This document shows positions 30,527 through 40,806 of a stretch of 64,000 nucleotides of DNA, piece by piece (the first letter of the stretch is position 1; each line of letters starts with the position of its first letter). The notes under the pieces were generated by a model, which was given only the letters and a program-made list of their open reading frames with translations, made no database searches and was not told the origin of the DNA. The position numbers were made by a program, and so were the translations under genes. The stretch spans positions 82,501 through 146,500 of the forward strand of contig JADJLO010000003.1 of assembly GCA_016710075.1 (NCBI GenBank), in the 5' to 3' direction. This DNA comes from Acidobacteriota bacterium. Lineage in GTDB: Bacteria; Acidobacteriota; Blastocatellia; RBC074.

Positions 30527-31786
30527 TTATCGTGCTCTCATTGAATCTCCGCAAGGGCTGGCCTCTCTCCACCAATAAAACTGTTTCGTGGTGCTCCCAG
30601 GCAATTCCAAGATGGAGCCTTGATTCCTGCTAACACTAAGCGGAACGATGCCAGCAAGGAATGACTGAATGGACGTTTCGTTGTATGCCTCAAACAACGC
30701 ACTGCCATCCGATTGTCGTGTGATCGTTAGTGTAAACGATCCAACAAACTGCCTGCCCATATGAGTATTGGCTCGAATCAATCCATCTGCCGCTTTGGTT
30801 CTCAGCCCCCATACATTCGCACCTTTCGCCCAACCAATCACCCCAAATCTAAATGACCCTCTGTAAACCGGTTTACCATCCTGGCAATAGCGTCTGCGAT
30901 GTCTATCTATATCAGGTGATGTGTAAAGATCCCGCGTCATGTCACTATTTGGCCCGAATTGTCTAATTTCAGGGCCAATGCCTAAGGCCCATTCAACAAA
31001 CAATCTAAGCCAAGATGAATTCTCAGGCGGCACTGCTTTCATTGCCACCGGGTCCTGAAAAAACCTGGTTACTCCACCAACCCCCGAACCTTTTGGAAAA
31101 GTAGATGGAGTACCGAAGCTTCCCGTAATCCCGCCCAGCCCAAGGATGCCGGCGATGGTTTTATGCGCTGCCAGGAAGACCAACAATTTTCCCAGGGCCA
31201 CGCCCGCCCAGGCCGCGGGGATTACGGTCAGAACGGCGATGGCGACCGTGACAGCGATGGCGACCCATTTGACGACCTTCCCGATCCATCCGAAGAGCTT
31301 GCCCCAGAAGAGGCCGTCCGGATCGAGGCGATTGACCGGGTCGTTCCCGCAATAGGCATACAGATTGAGGCTCTGCGGATCGCCCAAACTGACCGCACTC
31401 ATCCCAATCGGATCCACTTGCGTGAACCTCCCCTGAGGCGAGCTGTAATGCCTGTTGACCGCGTAATCCAGCCCCGTCGCCGCGCTCCGGTCGTAGCTCG
31501 TGAACCGCTGCCTCGACGGATTGGTCTTCGACGAGTGCTGCCACGAGTTGTCTCCTCCGAAAGCCCCGGAGGGTTGCTGCGTCCCGTAGGGCAGCCCCAT
31601 CTGCTTCGTCACCAGTTCTCCATTCGACTGGTCGGTCACCACATTTGTTCCCAGACGGTCCGGATGGTGGAAGCGCGTGCCGTTGGCATTCGTCGTCGCC
31701 AGCAACCGGCCGCCAAGATAGACGTACCCGGTCTTCCACAGCAACCCGCTCGCTCCGGATGGCTCATATTCCGCGATCACCATCAC
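30527..31786 (-). CDS. Orphan Rhs tip 2 with unrecognised C-terminal effector
   Basis: 419 residues. Residues 1-155 repeat the Rhs core through NRLDPDGLF. A cationic hydrophobic segment follows (GKVVKWVAIAVTVAIAVLTV), then a linker TPSTFPKGSGVGGV. The last 180 residues form a unique domain, with IRQFGPNSDMTRDL, a RRRYC patch, GRQFVGSFTLTI and YNETSIQSFLAG, ending KQFYWWRE. The late part looks beta-rich. I do not recognise a toxin family. It has a possible ATG start but is more likely a displaced tip that can recombine into the main gene. An exported immunity candidate follows. Confidence 0.75.
   Translation of the reverse strand: MMVIAEYEPSGASGLLWKTGYVYLGGRLLATTNANGTRFHHPDRLGTNVVTDQSNGELVTKQMGLPYGTQQPSGAFGGDNSWQHSSKTNPSRQRFTSYDRSAATGLDYAVNRHYSSPQGRFTQVDPIGMSAVSLGDPQSLNLYAYCGNDPVNRLDPDGLFWGKLFGWIGKVVKWVAIAVTVAIAVLTVIPAAWAGVALGKLLVFLAAHKTIAGILGLGGITGSFGTPSTFPKGSGVGGVTRFFQDPVAMKAVPPENSSWLRLFVEWALGIGPEIRQFGPNSDMTRDLYTSPDIDRHRRRYCQDGKPVYRGSFRFGVIGWAKGANVWGLRTKAADGLIRANTHMGRQFVGSFTLTITRQSDGSALFEAYNETSIQSFLAGIVPLSVSRNQGSILELPGSTTKQFYWWREASPCGDSMRAR
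31323..31780 (-). repeat. Rhs core homology block, copy 2
   Basis: About 450 bp nearly identical to the corresponding part of the main rhs gene; shorter than copy 3 at its promoter-side end. Confidence 0.9.
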
Positions 31787-31826
31787 ATTGTCATGGCGTC
31801 AACCGGCCCGCCACATTCACAATCGC

Positions 31827-32258
31827 TTATTTGTAAAACTGTCTTGCGACCACGTGAAAATCTGCTTTCCTAACGGCGTATGTCACATCAACTCCTAACC
31901 TAGTTTCACCACCAGCTTGTGGGTTCTCGCCGGGTGTGGTTTTGGCTTTGAAGTATACAAAGTATGTGCTTTTGTCTTGCCGATATTCAATGACGTAATT
32001 CTCTAATTGTTTCTTCGGTAGTGGTATCCTATCCTCATTCTTGAACGCATCGTATGCAATCAAGAAGGCCTTGGCAAGGTTCCCGTCAATTTCAGTTTCA
32101 GCTTTACCATATGCAAACATCGGATTTTGCGATCTAGAGATTGCAATCTTGTCAGATTGGCCGTTGTTCCCACCTGTTTGAGTTGAGGCATTTCTTTGGC
32201 AATAGCCAAAGAGAATCGCCAGAGCTAGACAGGTTGTGAGACTAGCTATGATTCTCAT
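31827..32258 (-). CDS. Immunity candidate 1 for DUF4329-like Rhs tip
   Basis: 143 residues. The ATG overlaps the rhs stop as ATGA (32258-32255), the classic toxin-immunity arrangement. The N-terminal 20 residues are a signal with LFGYC, a weak lipobox. The mature part contains AFLIAYDAFKNEDRIPL, YVIEYRQDKSTYFVYF and a GGETRLGVDVTYAV stretch. Length and location fit a periplasmic immunity protein that neutralises the tip of the gene it overlaps. Family not recognised. Confidence 0.75.
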   Translation of the reverse strand: MRIIASLTTCLALAILFGYCQRNASTQTGGNNGQSDKIAISRSQNPMFAYGKAETEIDGNLAKAFLIAYDAFKNEDRIPLPKKQLENYVIEYRQDKSTYFVYFKAKTTPGENPQAGGETRLGVDVTYAVRKADFHVVARQFYK

Positions 32259-35200
32259 GGGGTCCTCCCGTAAATTCTGGATAGGTCATGTGACTGCCCG
32301 GTGGCGAAATCGTACCGATAGATTCTGCGCGTGGGTGTCGCAACCCAGCTTGGAATTTGCAGATTGGTAGCATTTCTTATATCGGCCGGGGAAAATAACT
32401 CATTACCATCGCCATCCGAGTGGTACAGATTTGCGTCCCAGGCAGCATGAGAATGGTATAGACCTACTCTATTGGTTCCTTGTGGACAAGCACCATGTGG
32501 AGAAGTGTTGCGAGGGTTTGGCGCACCGGGAGCGCTAGAAGCAGGGAAACGCGTGGGTGTTGTGTAAACAAATCTCCCATTAGCCGTAGTGCAAATACTT
32601 CCAGCGTATTCTGCGTCCTCTCTTCTCGACCTTCGGTTAATTGACCGTAAAGCTGCCAGTGCCGCTCGTTGAGCGGATGTGAATGTAGTGCCACCGGCTC
32701 GTCGTTGTGTTTGCATAAAGCTGCTCACTCCACCAACACTGGTGGCCGATGGGAATGTGCTCGGTGTCCTAAAACCTCCATAACCTCCACTTCCGAATCC
32801 CGCTATTCCTCCAAGAATCTGCGATAATTTTCCTGCCCCGTAAGCCGAGGCCCACAACGCTCCTGCCCCAACCCACAATTTCCAGAATGCTATCGCTATG
32901 AACGGGTTGCCGGTCCAGACCGTCGCCAGCACCGCAGCCACCGTGACGATCACCGCCGCGATTTTAAGAACCACATTGAACAGCTTTTTCAGCCAGCCAA
33001 AAAACAATCCATCGGGATCAAGGCGATTGATCGGATCGTTCCCGCAATAACTATAAAGGTTCAGTGTTTGCGGGTCTTCCAGGCTTGCCGCACTCATCCC
33101 GATCGGATCCACTTGCGTGAACCTCCCCTGGGCCGAGCTGTAATGCCGGTTGACCGCGTAATCCAGTCCCGTCGCCGCGCTCCGGTCGTAGCTCGTGAAC
33201 CGCTGCCTCGACGGATTGGTCTTCGACGAGTGCTGCCACGAGTTGTCTCCTCCGAAAGCCCCGGAGGGTTGCTGCGTCCCGTAGGGCAGCCCCATCTGCT
33301 TCGTCACCAGTTCTCCATTCGACTGGTCGGTCACCACATTTGTTCCCAGACGGTCCGGATGGTGGAAGCGCGTGCCGTTGGCATTCGTCGTCGCCAGCAA
33401 CCGGCCGCCAAGATAGACGTACCCGGTCTTCCACAGCAACCCGCTCGCGCCGGATGGCTCATACTCCGCAATCACCTGGCCGCCATCCCATCCGTAACAG
33501 GTTGTCACGCCGCCCTCTACGCTCACCAGCCGCTGGTTGCCCGCGCCGTAGCTATAAGTCGCCAGCGTTGCGCCGCCGCTGCTGAGCACCTGGACGAGCC
33601 GCCCGGCCGCGTCGTAACGATATTGTTGCTGTGTGCCGCCGGAGTCAACCACGGCGTTGGTTTGATTGCCTGCCGGATCGTATGTGAAATTCGCGCTCGT
33701 GATCCGGTTATTGATCGTCTGTCCCTGCCCGTTCGTATAGCTCAGACTCGCCAGCCCGTCGAGCGGGATCTGCGGGGCACTGCCTGTTTTGGTCACGGTG
33801 GTTCGATTGCCGTAGCGGTCATAGCCGTAATCCTGCTGCCAGTCGGGCGTGTAGAACGCTCCCGTCCCTCCCTTGACCTTCTTCAGCCGCCCGAGCTTGT
33901 CGTATTCGTAGGCCCGGTTACGCGCCTGGTTCTGGGTGTCGGTGATGCCCGTCAACTGCCCGGTCTTCGCTCCGTTGTTCTGCCAGTCGTTGGTCAGCGT
34001 GTAATTGTATTGCAGGTCGAGGAAGATGGCCGAGTCCGATGCCCGCGTCACCCGCTGGGCGGTGAGCAATCCCGTCCTGGCGTCGTAGTTGTAGCTCTCC
34101 GTCAGCCGGCTGCCGACCGAAGGGCTGCCGATGGTCAGCGATTCCGTCTGGCTGGCGGCGTTGTAGAGCGGGTTCGAGGCGAACACCTGGCCGGTTTGAG
34201 CGTCGTCGTACTTCAGGCTGTCGACGCGGCTCGCGAGGTCATAGGTCAGTGTCATTTCACGGCGCGCCGTGTCGGCGGTTCCGTGCCGCATCGGATAGGT
34301 CAGCTTCTGCATCCGATCGAGCGTGTCCCAGGTGTAGTTCTTCACCAGCGGATAGCTTTCGCGCCCGGTGAAGGTCTGGGTCGCCTGGCTCATTCTGCCC
34401 TGACTGTCGTATCCGAACGTCTCGCTGCCCATCCCCCCGGCCACGGCATAGTCGCTCAGGCGCATCTTGTCGCCGGTGGTCACGTAAGAGTACGTGACCG
34501 TCGCTGCATCGGGAATATTGCCGATCAGGTTCGAGGGCACGCCGCTCTTGTCGTACTGCACCGACTGCAGCCGGTTGAGCGGGTCGTTGTTGTAATTGAA
34601 GATGGTCTTGACGCCGCGCGCATCCACCCGCCAGACCAGGTTCGAGCGCGTGTCGTAGCTGAATACATCGCTCCACTGACCCGTCGTGACGTAGACTCCG
34701 TTGTCGTTGAGCGTTGCATCCCGCTCCACCAGTTTCTGGTTCGTCAACCGTCCCAGCGAGTCGTATTTGAAGTCGCGGGTCTGATTACCCTGCGTGACCA
34801 GCGTCAGGTTGCCGAGCGTATCGTAGGAATAGTTCGTCTTCATTCCGCCGCTGGCCACCGCGCCGTTACCGTTCGGATCGGGCTCGACTACCTCGACCAG
34901 GCGATTCTGCTCGTCAAAGCGCGCCCAGCGTTCACGTCCCCACGGATCCCTCGCACGCACGGTCTGGCCCTGGCGCGCCCTGCGTGGCAGCGCTCGGATA
35001 GCTCGCCTCGTTATAGAATCGTTCGGCATAACTGCCGTCGGGCGAGGCGATTTTGGTGACCCGATCCAGTTTGTCGTATTCGTACACAGTCATGTCCGGA
35101 GTCGTGCGGTAAGGTCGGGACTGCTGCCACAAACGGCCGAGGTTGTCGTGCATGGTCCTGACGTAGTCCAGCACGTAATCCTTACCGTAAGCGATCTCGC

Positions 35201-38200
35201 CCCTGACCCGGCCGTGCGCATCGAGATATTTATCGCTGCGGGAAGCGAAGGAACCTCCGGATTGACCGTTTTCGGAGGCGAAATCGTAGACCACCAGATT
35301 GGCGTCGTCATAAATATGATAGGCGTAGGCGCCGGTCGGAGAGTACTCCCATTCCGGTCTCAGCGTGAGGGCCTGGTAGTTGGTCACCGCGGAGTTTCCG
35401 TTGACATCGGTTGAGCTGACCAACAACCCCGTATTCAAATCATAACTGTAACCGGTCTGGTTTTGCTTGGTTGTATCGGTGGGAGACCCGCCACGGATGA
35501 GAGCCGGCCAGCCATAGCGTGTGTTGACATTGAATTCAAAGCTGGTCTGCTGGCAGCATGCAGTGGTCTGAGTGACGACGTTGCCGCAAGCGTCGTAATT
35601 GCGGGTCTCGACCGCGGCGGTCGCTTCGTCGAGCGAGCCGGCGTTGGCGTATCGTTTCACCGTCGTCAGGTTGCCGCGTTGCGCCGGCGCCGCGGCAAGC
35701 TTGCCCAGCGTCTGTCCGCGCGACCAGTGAATATTCATCATAGCGATAACTGGTCTGAGCCACACGCGTGGTCCCGTCCGCCGCATAGATCGTTCGCTCT
35801 CTCGTCAGATTGAAGAGGTGCGGCCCCGACCAGTTTGGATAGGTCCCGCCGTCAAACCACAGCGTGCCACGATATATCCAATCGCCTCGATACAACGCTC
35901 CATTCTCGTAGTCGGAATAGACGCTGTGTAGTCGCGTCGACCCACCATAACCGTACTCGGTCTTGCTCACCACCTGATTGTAGTATGTGCCATAGGAGTA
36001 ATCAGTAGCCGTCATCTGACCGCGATCGTCATAAACCTCTGTTCGCGAGGGGCGCGGGGAGCGGTAGGTCGGATCGGCGTTGTTGGGATCCTGCGCCGGG
36101 TCTCCGGTTCGATACCAGGCGACCGTCGAGCGGCGAATCGGGTTATTGCCGGCCTCATCGGGGTAGGTGCGGTCTTCGATCAGCAGACCGTAGTAAAGCG
36201 AATTCGGATCGTCGTTCGTATCCTGCTCGATGCGCACGCCGTCGGGCCGGACCACTTTCGAACGGCGCGTCGCCCCAAGATCTTCAATGGAAAATTTGGT
36301 TACCGGAGCCGACGCGGTGTCGCGCCCGGCCCAGTCCTCGGTCATTTGCGTGAAGGTCGGGACATCGCCCAGTGAGCCCGTCATGCTGCTGTACCCTGGC
36401 TGGTTGGGGTTGTTGTATACCATTTCACGCGACATGCTTCCTGCGCCGATGCTCGACTGCTGGGTAAGCCCGGCTACCGGACTTGAACAAGAACCTCCGC
36501 CGGCGGCCGTGCAAGTCATCGCTCGGCGCTCGCTTACCTTCCGGAGCATTCCGTAGTTTGAATATGAATCCCCGTCCCCGAACCAGTAGCCGGTGCCGGT
36601 CGCCGGATAGTAGATGGCCTTGATGACATTGATAATTCCATTGTCGGTCGCACGCGCGGCGCCAGCCCTGCCCTGAAAACCGTAATTTGCCCCGCATTGT
36701 TGAGGTTTCTGGAATCGTACTGGATGCGCAGGATCACACGGGAAGCTCCCCGTTGAAACCCGGCGCCGTGACCGCTGTCAGCAGATCCTTCTCGTTGGGC
36801 GCCGTACCCGATCGCTCGTAATAAAACTGAATAGTCCGACCGAGCGTGTCGGTGATTGTTTCGATATTTGGCCCTTCCTCGACCCCGTAGAACCACTGGT
36901 TGTTCCAGTAACGTGTGTAGGTGCGATAGGTGATGGTGATGCAGTTGCCGTTGGCATCGGTGATCTTCTTCGGGTAGATCGCATAGTTGGCGGAGCCCCG
37001 TATTCGATAGTCGTCCCGTTGGCCAGCTTGGCCCAGGCAAAACGCATGTTATGTCCGCCGCTGTTGTCGAACTGGGCCTTGTATCCTTCGGCGTAGTAGT
37101 TGATAAAGCTGCCGTCGGTCGTATAGGCCTCGTAGGTTTGCAGCGATGAGTACGGCGAGGGGAAACTGCCGCGGGAGAGTCCGCTGTAGGGGTGTCGCGT
37201 GCCGTCGGCATCGATCATGATATAGGATGTGCCGGCCATGACGATTTTGCCGAAGCCCATGATCCAGCCGGCTATCCAGTCACGGTCTATGTCGAAATAC
37301 ATATCCGACCCTGATTTGTGCCAGAGTTGAGAGTTGTAATTGAAGGCCATGTTGAGATCGATCCCGCGACCATCCAGCCCGATCAAGGGCGCCTCGAACG
37401 AAGACTCCGGACCCGGCCCCGCCGTCGATGGCATGGCCAGCATGTCGCCGCGCTCCATTTCGGACCGTCGATAGTCGTGTAATTGCCGCTGTTCCATCCA
37501 AAGTCGTCCTCGCCCGGAAGAAAAACATTGCCGCTCCGGGCGCAAAGGCTTTCGCCGAGGCGCGAAAAGTCTGCCGCGCATTCCCCACCGCGCCCCCGCG
37601 CCGTTGTGCGATTCGCGAACTGCCGTTGTTGACCGGTCCGACCGAGGATATCCTTTTCGGTTTATCGTTGGATGATACCGATTCGGCTGCCGAACTGGCT
37701 ACGTTCGGGCTACGCTCTGCACCGATGACTGTAACTCTGACCTGATCCTTTCGTCCGGCGATAGTGGCTGTCAGCTTGAACTTTCCAGGTTTGTTTGAGG
37801 TAAATGTTGCTTGCTGGGAGACGCTGACAGGCTGATTTTTGTCCTCATCAACTCCATCCCAAGCGGCATTCAATCCAGCTATCGCTGAACCATCTTTGTT
37901 ATAGGCAACGGCATTGAAAACAGCGATTTGTCCCGTTTCAATCGTCAAATCCCCGGATATATCCTTACTCGTGAGATCTTCGCCTCCCTGTCTTCCAGGC
38001 TTTCAGGCATCTCAGGAGCTGGTCTTGATCGTGCCGGTGCCCCCTTGCCATCCCAGCCTTTCACACTCTGAATTTTTATTGTTCCTATATTTCTCCCCAG
38101 CAATTCACGTGAGGTGTCAGCCCATCCACTCGAATACCACCATCGAGATAGGGATTGACAATAACTCAATGTGACTGATGCCAAGGTCCCCACCATCGCA

Positions 38201-38328
38201 AGGGAAATTTCTGGAGATGCCAGTACCTGGTTGGAAAGCATCACTATGATCATTGCCAAACAGGCAAAACGTCTTATTGACCTGGTTGCATTTTTAGCAA
38301 GCTTCTTGAGGATCGCCGGCATTGACAT
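32255..38328 (-). CDS. Rhs-family polymorphic toxin with DUF4329-like C-terminal domain (multiple frameshifts)
   Basis: Start ATG 38328 has GGGAGA nine bases upstream. The reconstructed product is about 2020 residues: an N-terminal membrane/export segment (FACLAMIIVMLSNQVLA), a BIG2-like Ig domain (TIETGQIAVFNAVAYNKDG), then YD repeats (YEYDKLDRVTKI, YDSLGRLTNQ, YRYDAAGRLVQ). The core ends with NRLDPDGLF. After it come a hydrophobic segment, the linker TPSTFPSATSVGGV and a C-terminal domain resembling DUF4329 (EYAGSICTT, GLYHSHAAWD, ELFSPADI). The frame breaks at least six times between 38.0 and 34.9 kb; the final 924 codons (35029-32255) are continuous. One break (37947) is a missing G in a G run. 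No VgrG, PAAR or EagR neighbour is seen, so delivery is unknown. Confidence 0.85.
33030..33683 (-). repeat. Rhs core homology block, copy 1 (in main gene)
   Basis: Source block for the copies at 31323-31780 and 29323-29964. Confidence 0.9.
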
Positions 38329-38949
38329 AAAGTTATCTCCCGAACTCCCACAAAACGTCATGCTAAACAAAGAAAATACATGATCAATAGTTGTTACGAA
38401 TGGTTCTCGTGAACGCTAATGAGCACAGGTATCCACCACAAATCGGCTTTTAGCACGACATGGAGACAATAATCAGCTTCGTCTTCGTAGGGAGGAATGG
38501 TGATAGGGCAAACTAGTCTTCTTACCTGAAGATTCACTCGAAGCCGGTGCTATATCTTCAATTCAAAAAGAACCGTCTGGGGATTTTCTGGCTGCAGCCG
38601 CGACCACTGGCCGAAGATCGCGGGTTAATTTTTGTTATGTCGGTTGTTGTAAGTAATACGTTGCTGTTAAGTAGCGGGCCGGAATATACAACGACAGAGG
38701 GGGGGATCAAGATAAATTTTATTAAAATTTCTTGTCGTTTAGGTTCAATGGGGGTAGACAGATGTCATCGGAGCATAAAAGCGAAAGGCAGGAAGAAGGA
38801 TCAAGCCGCCATTGGCTGGTTTCAATTGGTGATGCAGGCGGAGAGGGGGTAGATATGACGACGAGATGAGCATCATCTTTCTTTCTCGATAAGGCAGATG
38901 CCCATTCGGAGCAGGCAGGACGCCCGCGCTCCAGCTCGTTTTTCCAAAT
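38329..38949. other. Gap upstream of rhs, no gene seen
   Basis: Should carry the rhs promoter. Only short, weak reading frames are present (the longest, 38547-38852 on the plus strand, has no coding character). No recognisable element. Confidence 0.5.
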
Positions 38950-39015
38950 CAAACATGCATGGCTTCCTGCCGGGAACACTGGAGATCGTGTGTTGCAGGC
39001 GGGAAGCCATGTTTG
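38950..39015. repeat. Imperfect palindrome, possible icd terminator
   Basis: CAAACATGCATGGCTTCCTG and GCAGGCGGGAAGCCATGTTTG pair with a 4-bp bulge. It lies 40 bp past the stop of the isocitrate dehydrogenase gene. A GCAGGACGCCCGCGCTCC word just before it looks like a known kind of dispersed palindrome. Confidence 0.65.
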
Positions 39016-39055
39016 TAGGCAGAAGCAATATGAAGTTCAAACCCTGAAAGAGTCC

Positions 39056-40498
39056 CTACTCTCCCTGGCCGAGTGAATAGCCTCGCTCGCCGTCGAACGT
39101 GTAGAGATGCTCGGTCTTGATCACCTCGAAACCCGCCTGATAGACCTTCTGCAGCAGGCTCAGAACGTCATCGAAGGTTACAGACGCCGACTCCGAAACG
39201 AAGCGGCAGCGCCAGTGATCGGTTTTGAATGTTTCAGGAAAGCCGCCGGGGTAGACCTTGACGCCGCGGTTCGTGATCATCTTGAGTTTCAGTCCGCCGG
39301 CGCTGATTTTTTCGAGGGCGGCTCCGATGATCTCCGGATCGCGATCGCCATCGGCCCAGTGAATGAATACGTCGACTCCTGTGAGTTCTTTTTTGCGGAC
39401 GACGGGCTCTTTGAGTTCGAAGTGGATGCCGCCGCCTCGATACTCAACCGGATCGAGCTGGCGGGGCTTGCGGCCGAGGCGTTCGATGATGGCATCGGTG
39501 AAAGCCGCTGTTCCGACTTCCTGCTGGCTCAAACCTTCGCGGTAAATGTCGACCGTGTGGATGCCGTCTTCAAGGGTACACAACCACGCGTTCTTTATCT
39601 TCTCTGCATATTCAGGCAGGCCGATATGAACCAGCATCTGAGTAGCTGCGACCAGAATGCCTGAAGGATTGGCTATGTCCCTGCCGGCGATATCGGGAGC
39701 GGAACCGTGAATGGCTTCGAACATTGCCGCTTCGCGCCCGACGTTGGCAGATCCCGCCAGTCCGACAGACCCGGCGACCTGGGCCGCGATGTCCGAAAGA
39801 ATGTCGCCGTAAAGATTGAGCGTCACGATGACATCCAGCGTCTCGGGCATTGCCGCCACGCGGGCTGCGCCGATGTCGATGATCTGGTGGTTGCTGGTAA
39901 TGTCCGGATATTCCACGGCAACTTCATCAAAGATCTTGTGGAACAGCCCGTCGGTCAGCTTCATGATGTTGTCTTTGGTCATGCAGGTGACTTTGTGGCG
40001 TCCGTAGGCACGGGCGTATTCGAAGGCATAGCGAATGATGCTCTCGGAGCCGGGCCTGGTGACAAGCTTGAGAACCTGGGTCACTTCCTGAGTCTGCTGA
40101 TGCTCGATTCCGGCGTAAAGATCTTCTTCATTCTCGCGAATGATGACCATATTGATTCCGGGGTGAGTCGCGGCGACATACGGTGTGTATGCCTTGCACT
40201 GTCTGACATTGGCAAACAGTCCCAAAGACTTGCGGATTGTCACGTTGACGCTCTTGAAGCCTCCGCCCTGAGGTGTGGTTATCGGCCCTTTGAGCAGAAC
40301 CTTGTTCTTTCTGACAATGTCCCAGGCTTCGTTCGGCATGCCTGAGAGAATGCCTTTCTTGTATACGCTCTCTCCGACTTCGATGACATCGTATTCGAGC
40401 GGCGTCCCCGCTGCTTCGATAATGCGCATGGTTGCCCTGGTGATTTCAGGCCCTATGCCGTCACCGTATGCCACCGTGATTCGTTTCTTTTCGGCCAT
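39056..40498 (-). CDS. icd: Isocitrate dehydrogenase, Thermus/Rickettsia type with C-terminal extension
   Basis: 480 residues, longer than the usual 345-420. The catalytic domain carries AYGDGIGPEI, a phosphoacceptor-like SVNVTIRKSLGLFANVR region, VIIRENEEDLYAG, the lysine motif MTKDNIMKLTDGLF, YGDILSDIAAQ and EAIHGSAPDIAG. The last 130 residues (VDVFIHWADGDRDPE and LKMITNRGVKVYPGG) match the extra domain of Thermus-type IDH. It converts isocitrate to 2-oxoglutarate in the TCA cycle. It is transcribed alone, with inverted repeats on both flanks. Confidence 0.93.
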   Translation of the reverse strand: MAEKKRITVAYGDGIGPEITRATMRIIEAAGTPLEYDVIEVGESVYKKGILSGMPNEAWDIVRKNKVLLKGPITTPQGGGFKSVNVTIRKSLGLFANVRQCKAYTPYVAATHPGINMVIIRENEEDLYAGIEHQQTQEVTQVLKLVTRPGSESIIRYAFEYARAYGRHKVTCMTKDNIMKLTDGLFHKIFDEVAVEYPDITSNHQIIDIGAARVAAMPETLDVIVTLNLYGDILSDIAAQVAGSVGLAGSANVGREAAMFEAIHGSAPDIAGRDIANPSGILVAATQMLVHIGLPEYAEKIKNAWLCTLEDGIHTVDIYREGLSQQEVGTAAFTDAIIERLGRKPRQLDPVEYRGGGIHFELKEPVVRKKELTGVDVFIHWADGDRDPEIIGAALEKISAGGLKLKMITNRGVKVYPGGFPETFKTDHWRCRFVSESASVTFDDVLSLLQKVYQAGFEVIKTEHLYTFDGERGYSLGQGE

Positions 40499-40581
40499 AA
40501 CCGATAGGTCTCCTTATTGCTGGATATTTTCATGCCAAATTAAACAACCAGAATAAACGACCGGTGGGAGTTTTTTCAAAT

Positions 40582-40701
40582 CGTATGGAGTGCGGCGGCT
40601 CGACGCCGCTTTTGTTTTCGCATCAGAATAAATTTAAGGGGTGAGGGGGTGAGGTGTGCGTGTGGCGAACGGAAAGCGGCGTCGAGCCGCCGCACTCCAT
40701 A
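40582..40701. repeat. Family B inverted repeat, copy B3 with compensatory arm change
   Basis: Arms 40582-40614 and 40673-40701 pair over about 28 bp. Compared with B2, the centre is GGCTCGACGCC instead of GGCTTGACGCC, and the opposite arm has the matching change (GGCGTCGAGCC). It lies in the divergent gap between icd and the BNR gene. The rest of that gap (40499-40806) contains a GAAGG-type ribosome site and no gene. Confidence 0.9.
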
Positions 40702-40806
40702 AGCCGAACTATTTGACCAAACTGACCTGCTGAGCGATTATTTGACCGATCTGAAATCTACCATTCATTACCGAGCAACTCTTTTTCACAACAAGGAGCT
40801 TTTCAT

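Noticed and set aside
33068..35059. 663-codon plus-strand open frame opposite the rhs gene
   Set aside because: It is antisense to the Rhs core, with Arg/Val/Pro-rich composition and no family motif; the minus-strand frame has YD repeats.
32255..38328. Type VI secretion or CDI two-partner system
   Set aside because: No VgrG, PAAR, Hcp, CdiB or EagR gene or domain is visible; delivery route left open.
38547..38852. 101-codon plus-strand frame upstream of rhs
   Set aside because: Irregular composition and no ribosome site; lies in the rhs promoter gap.
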